In this document: one piece after another, positions 1 to 6,500 of the stretch | Layout: each line of letters starts with the position of its first letter | How positions within the stretch are numbered: position 1 is the stretch's first letter | Source of the DNA: Candidatus Omnitrophota bacterium | GTDB taxonomy: Bacteria > Omnitrophota > Gorgyraeia > 2-02-FULL-51-18 | DNA length: 9,406 bases | Direction: 5' to 3' | NCBI GenBank assembly: GCA_023247935.1 | Contig: JAHFFM010000063.1 | Coordinates: 1 to 9,406, forward strand | Translations under genes and position numbers: made by a program | The notes under the pieces: generated by a model | Database searches by the model: none | The model's input: only the letters and a program-made list of their open reading frames with translations | Told to the model about the DNA's origin: nothing

Positions 1-587
1 AGCATCGCTATCTTTAGAATAACCGTCAACATTTCTTCCGGAGACGTGTTCGGAGGTAAATTCACCGATTTTTTGAATTGTAATACAGAAGGCGTGTCAT
101 AACCCATGATTACGATATCAATGCCAAGCTTATGCGCCTCCTCCAGTGTCTCTTCCCTCACCTCAACCTGGCCATCGGTAATGACGATTTCTAATACCGG
201 TAAACCCGATTCTTTCATTCGGTGTTTCTCGATGATCTTCTCAATCACCAGTTGGAAATTATTATTGTCGTTTGCTCCAAGATGTTTAAGCTTTCTCAAT
301 GCATTTTTAATGGCTTCCGGTTTCTTGGAGTGCTGCGTTGACAGAATTGGATAATAATCCGTTCCATGCGCGTCCAAACCCACCTGCACACTTTTGTTTT
401 CGACCGCCTGCCTGTGAAAAAGCGTCAGATACTGCCTCGCCATTTCAATGAATATCTCATTGATCGTCATTGTTCTGGTTTGGCCCGTCTCAGGGTCGGT
501 AATTTGTCTCGTATCTTGCGTGCTGCCGCTGATGTCTACCGCAACACCGAAATAGCCCCTTGCCACAGCTTTTCGAACGCTTTGAGC
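1..587 (-). other. C-terminal VWA domain with MIDAS metal site
   Basis: Residues about 2940-3134, cut by the window edge. The core strand GVAVDISGS carries the DxSxS metal-ion-dependent adhesion site (Asp2957, Ser2959, Ser2961). The later strand LEIVITDGQ carries the second conserved Asp (Asp3077). The third MIDAS position, normally Thr in a GGT-like turn, is GANDNNNF here (3043-3050), so Asn or Asp would have to substitute. An insertion (about 2964-2978) separates the metal loop from the first helix. In midasin and MoxR-partner proteins the VWA binds the client or adaptor through Mg2+ and docks on the AAA+ ring; the same is inferred here. The closing strand GIDIVIMGYD and the last helix are present, so the domain is nearly complete. 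Confidence 0.93.
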
Positions 588-3500
588 CAAAAAAACTTCT
601 TTAATGCCTCCGGATTTGATCATTTTCATCCATTCTTCGATGCTTATCTCCTCTCCTTCCTCACTCAAATACGACATAATCTGAGGCAGCCCGGCAAAAA
701 GCGTCCTAAACTTTTCCAAAATCGCCTTCGGAATGTTCGGCAGCGCCAAGTCCACATCCGTGGCCCCCGCCGCCTCGGCTTCTATGAGATCTCTTACGTT
801 CCCTCCACCGACATTTTCATCCCCTCCGGTGCCCGTTCCCTTCTGGGGTTCAGTCTTAAAAGAAGGCCTGTCTTTCGACGACAAAGATTCTATTTTTATT
901 TGCTTGCCGGCCACTTTGCCGACGATTTTCTGGGGGTATCCCTTGTCCAGACCTGCCATAATTTCCTTTGTCCATCCGCCTCCGCCCTGGGCTACAGTAG
1001 CCTCCATCGAACCCGGTTTGGCGGTGTAAAGATATTCCCTGCGATTTTGGTAAATATGAGCGGCCATGTCTCTTAGTTCATGTCGGTGCTGCTCTTTTAA
1101 CGCGGCGATAATTTTATCTATCTTATTCCCATCAAAATCGTCATCAATAAGCTCGCTTTCAAGTTCAGAGTAAAGAAAAGGGTCTAATTTAATTTGAGAA
1201 ATCGTCCTGGAAAGTTCATCTTCTTTGTGCCTCATCCAAAGCCCGTTCAAAATTCCCTTGGCAGCCTGGCTATAAACATTATCAGGGTCGGGCCTATTGA
1301 CGAGGCAATCGCGAAGAAAATCCAGATAAGCAACACCCTCGTCTCCGTAAATAAGCGGAAAAATCATCGAATTTAACTCCAGGTTATCCGGAATCGGAAA
1401 CGAAGGGCCGTCAAGCCGGAATTTCATTTGATCTATCATGTGCCCTATTTCGTGCAACGCAACCCATCTAACCCATTCCCGCTCGCCTGGCCGGCCTTTA
1501 GCGATTCTTTCAATCTCATTTTTAAAAACAACGGCAAACTCTCCCTCAAAATAACCCAGAAGGCCGGGTTTAGGGGAATCGGCAAGCACCACAGCCCGGG
1601 GAAAAGGAGCCGTTCTCAGCTGGCTGTCCGGGGGGATTCCAATTTGGTCATAATGGGAACTATTAAAATCCGTGAATTGAAAAAGAATTTCTTTGAACTC
1701 TACGAAAAGATAAGGAGACGTTTTCTCAAAAGGGCTGCGGGCCTGAGTGATCATGTATACGGAGCCCACGGCCTGATTTGCCAGTATCCGGCGTATTATC
1801 ATGATTTTTTCTTCTAATACCTTCAATGCCTTCTCATCTACTACGCTGCGGTTAAAGTACATTTTATGGATATCCCGCAAAGCCAGCTCCATGCCAGGAT
1901 CGATTTTTTTTGCGATCGAGAGAACGTTTTCCATCGTCTTTCTTTCCCTGTCCGAATCTTCGTTAAAAGCCATGTCTGACACTGCTTGCAAAAACGGCGC
2001 TATCACCTGGTTGGATATTTCCATAAAATTTGAGGATAGGGTGTCTGTGTTCAGACGCGAAGACTCTTGAGAGAGCCGCTCCAAATTGTAGGTAAGTTTA
2101 AATTCTTCCGTTGATAAAGGGCCCAAAGCCTCTCGTTCTTTTTTTCCGGTTTTCGGCATTAAGGATTCATCGTCGAACCCGGCGTCTTGCACGCGGTTTT
2201 TGACCACGCGGGCCCAATCATCGCTGACATCCGGATTAGGATAGCGATAGGCGGTTTTCATCACGGCGTGCTCATGGTCAGCGTCCATTCCGGCAGTCTC
2301 TTCGGGAGAGCTGGGAACGGTGCGGTGTTCGTTCTGAACATAAATTTCCTCTTCCGGGCTCACCGGCGATGAAAATTTTCTTCTTTCCAGCGCTTCGTAT
2401 ACGTCTCGAATGCCACGGCGGCTATATTCCTTAAGAATGGATTTTAATTGGCCGTCCGAATAATTCGCCGGATTGGCGGGCCAGAACTTGCTTGCGCGGG
2501 ACGAGATTTCCTCACTGAATTCCCCCCGATCGCCATAAGTTTCCGGTGGATTGAAAGTCGCCGAGAATAGCACTTCGTCCTCGACTTCCACTTCATAGGT
2601 TTCGCTTTGGATATTCATAGTAAAATTTTTCTCCCCCCTGAATAACGGCGCCAGCGCATAAATAAGACCCGGCGACACGTTCGCCTCGTCCCACACCACC
2701 ATCACGCGCGATGTCATCGTTTTTCCGGGAACCTGTATTTTTTGCCATTCCTGCGCGCCCTTTTTGCGTATTTTTCCGATTCGCGCCAGCAATTCCTTGA
2801 CACCGACCTCCACCTTTCCGTCTTTGATGTTCATGCTCATGGTCAAGTCGGATGTCCTTAGATCTTCATACGAGTTCAACACGTATACAGGGATACCCGT
2901 CACGGCCGAAAAATTGACCATGCCGGTCGTTTTCGCAACACCCGTTTCTCCATTGATCATTGCAACTCTGGGAGCTCGCGCGTAACCCATTTTGTCAGCG
3001 CGTACCTGCCAGGCATTCAGAATTCCCGATAAAAAAATATCGTGCTGCGGGGTCATTTCCATAAAAGATTCGGTTGCCACTTCATGCACCGGCAAGGCTC
3101 GATCGCTATTCCAAGCATCCCCGGAAACTTCAAACCCACCTATCTGCTTCAGGATGTCGTATTCGAACAAAATCTCTCCGGTGCTTTTCTCAAGCGAAAC
3201 TTTCATTTCGTCTGTGAGCGGGTAGCCTTTTTCAAGGGCGGCCAATGTTGTCCGATAAGAACGGGCCGGTGTTTTGATTATGATTTTACCTTCATTTTTA
3301 TCTGCATATCGGAACTGGATGCCGTTTGGAAGCGTGAATAGCTCTTCTTCGGTGAATGAATCCAGACGAACGCGTTTGGCTATACGCCCGGTGCGGACAT
3401 ACGACAAATCCTCAAGAGCCTCCGTTTTTAGGATTTCGTAATAAGCGGCTAATTCATACGGGTTCAATTTGCCTTCGCTTAACGGTTTTTTGAAAACGTC

Positions 3501-6500
3501 TTTCAAAATTTTTTTAAAAATAATCTCGCGTTCAACGGTCCGCAGGTCGCTGTCTTTTAAACCGACGAAATACACCAGTTGCAGCGCTCTTATGACGTAA
3601 TAAAGAGGGTCTTCCTTTAAAGGCTTCCAAGTTTGCTTTTTCAGGTACTGAACAACCGAAGCCGCTTTAAAAATATCCTCCTGCGAAAACCCATAACTCA
3701 GCTCAAGACTTGCCCGGTCGATTCCGTCCGATATCTGCCACAACCAGTCAAACTCCCGTTCGTCGACAAGCGGAAAACGGTTTTTAATCAACATGCGCGC
3801 TTCCTGGTAGTCGAACGGCTCTACCCGTACCGGAAGAAAACGGTTGATGAATGCGGAAGAAAACTCGTGTTCGATCGGCGATGAAATCATAAGGTTTACC
3901 CAGGGCGGCAGCACGTATTCGACGGGCTTACCCTGTTCGTCTTCGATCATAAGGTTGCGCGTGGAACCCATTCTCGATAGAAACCTGTTCAGGACAACGC
4001 GCTGCCGTTCGGGAATGGCGTCCATCATGTGAAAAAAAAGAATTTTTTGCGGTTGAGGCGCATTCTGATTTATTTTTTCATAGTCTTCGCGCTTCATCAT
4101 GTGGCTTGCCAGGAAACCCAGCGCTTGATGAAATTCATTGCCGGCTTTTTGGCGCCGGACCCCATAGCGGTCAAACTCTTCCTCTAACTCAGGTGCAAAT
4201 GAAGAAATAAGATGGGAGCGGGTCATGTCGGGATTGCACCAAAGCACTTCGAGCTGTCGCCCCGTTTTATAAGCAAACTTGCGCACCAAGTCATAAGAGT
4301 CGGCGCCCGGCGCTTCCAAAAGGGCCACCGGCATCCCCAATGACAATCCGTAAGCCATAGCCCTTTCGGCTTCGCTGTGGCTGGGAATTTCTTCGGGATA
4401 ACGGATGGAAGAAAGCTCCACGTTGCCGGGTGTCGAGGAGGGTTGAAGCGTAATTCCGCCGAAGTCGGAACCATTCATTTGAACAGGCCCCTGCCATTCA
4501 CGCAGGTACTTCAAAGCCCAATCCCCCAAAATGAAGGCTAACCGATTGCGGTCTTGCCGCGAAAGACTGAGATAATACGCGACCATCATCGCCTGAAAAA
4601 CGGTCTTTTCCATATCAGGCAAAGTCAGGTTCTGCCGCCTCCTCATGGCGTCCTTTAAACCCTGCACCATCAGGATAAGCTGGCGAGGCGATAATTCCTG
4701 CCGATTCGGATGTTTTTCCATGAAATTCAAATGAATTTCGACCATTCTATCTTTTAACGCTTTTGGCACCCGTCCGGCGTCTTTTTCCAATAAATGATTG
4801 ATGATGCGCAACGCGTCCTCTTTTGATAAATAATTATCCGTCCAAATCTTGTGTGCGCGCGAGTCGGCTGTATAAGAAACCGCGAGCCTGTCTTTAACGC
4901 CTGCCGGATTCTGCGTGATGAACAGGCGGAAGTTTTTGTGACGCTTCAACACGGGCCCTTTATAACTTGGTAGATAAAAAGAAAGGTTTAGTTCGTCCAA
5001 GGAAGCCGCATTCGCAAGGAACGCAATGACTTCCATAGAGGAAATTCCCACAGCCCCTTCATCCAGATTAAGCACTCCCCCTTCCGTGTAGGCTTTCAAA
5101 AACGCGTGGGTAAACGTGCCGTCCGGCAAAGGATTGGATGTCAAAATCATCTCGCCGGCTTTGATGGATAATTTGCCCAAAAAACGGCTTAAATCCACGC
5201 CGTCATACATCAACTCGTCATAAGGGGCCACCCCCATGCGCTTGGCCATCTCCTCAGGCAAAGCGGATTTGCCGCCGCCGGGATACCCCTCAACAACAGT
5301 GAAGCGTTGATGACGCCAGGCAATGATCTGGCTGGCCAGCTCGCGCACCTTGGTTTCGGTGGGTGCCAGAAATGTATCTTCGGGAATCTCCGGATACTCG
5401 GTTAATATCTCAATGCCATCCGCGTAAAACCAAACGCCTTTCTCGTCTTTGCGGTATCCGATCTTATTCTCCGGGTTTTGCATCGGGCCGGGATAAAAAC
5501 TCAGATTTTCGCGATAACCCTTCTTCTCATCCGGCTCTTTGGTCCGCAATCCTATTCCCATAACGTAATAGGCGATTTTATTCACATCTTTTTCGAACGA
5601 TGCGGCATTTTTTTCGAACGATGCGGCATCTTTTTCGTGACTCTTTCGTACGAGAAATAATTCAGAAAGATACGTGTCCAAATCATCAACGCTTAGGCGG
5701 ACATGGTCGTATTTCATGTCCTGGGCTTGTTTTTGGTAGGCCAATAACGCTTCAGAGGCTTTTTGGATAAGTGTATTTTTGAATTGATGATTGAGTCCGA
5801 TTTGATTCTCATTCAGCCAATCCGTCACATAACCGTCAACCCAAGCTGCGTTCTGCCGCACGGACAAATTGACGGCGGCGAAACGGTCAAGCTCCGGTCC
5901 GCCGATTCGAATTTCCTCCTGCGAGGAAGCGGTGGCGACGAGCTTTAAGTTCGAAGGCTGGTGGGAATAAAACCATTTCGCGAAGGAAAGCTGCAGGTCG
6001 GCGTCTGAACGCAATCGCTCTATCGTCACCGGGACAGGATACCCTTCCGACAGCCGCTCAAAATCTATTTCATTTTTTTGTAAAGCTTCTTCGATTAATC
6101 TCAACAATTCATCTGCGTGTTCCCTCAAAATATAAGGCTCGACGGTGTCAAAGCGGCCGCTTTGGAAAAATTCGTTCAAGAAGGGCATTATCTTTTCGTT
6201 GAGGCGAAGGTAATTTTCAAATATGGCGTACAGACGCCGGCTTTCTTCGGACGCGTTTTTTTTGGCCATTAAAAACCGTGCCTGCGCGATCAAAGACGGC
6301 AGAAGACCCAATTCAAAATCCAGTTTCGGAAACTTTCTTCGAATGGCCTGGTCGACCGGCGAACCCGCATTGGCAGGAGGCGCTCGCGGCGCCCAGCTTC
6401 CCACCCACGAAGATTTGGAATGGAAAAAACTTAGAGGCACTTCGATGATTTGACCTTTGGGATCTATCTCCAGAATGGCCTCCGTCACGATGTTCCCAGC

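Noticed and set aside
366..1076. Plus-strand open frame of 236 codons
   Set aside because: It is codon-for-codon antisense to the giant gene, over the VWA and linker. It stays open because the gene rarely uses TTA, CTA and TCA there. The protein is rich in Arg, His and Phe with no domain pattern, and no ribosome site is seen.
1904..1911. A-run giving a slippery A AAA AAA heptamer on the coding strand (also near 4032 as a T-run on the coding strand)
   Set aside because: No conserved frameshift structure can be judged, and the zero frame continues through full domains on both sides. Simple Lys- or Phe-codon runs explain it.
4223..4497. Short overlapping minus-strand frames out of phase with the giant gene
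   Set aside because: The in-phase frame here encodes the recognisable start of module 5, so the other phases are shadows.
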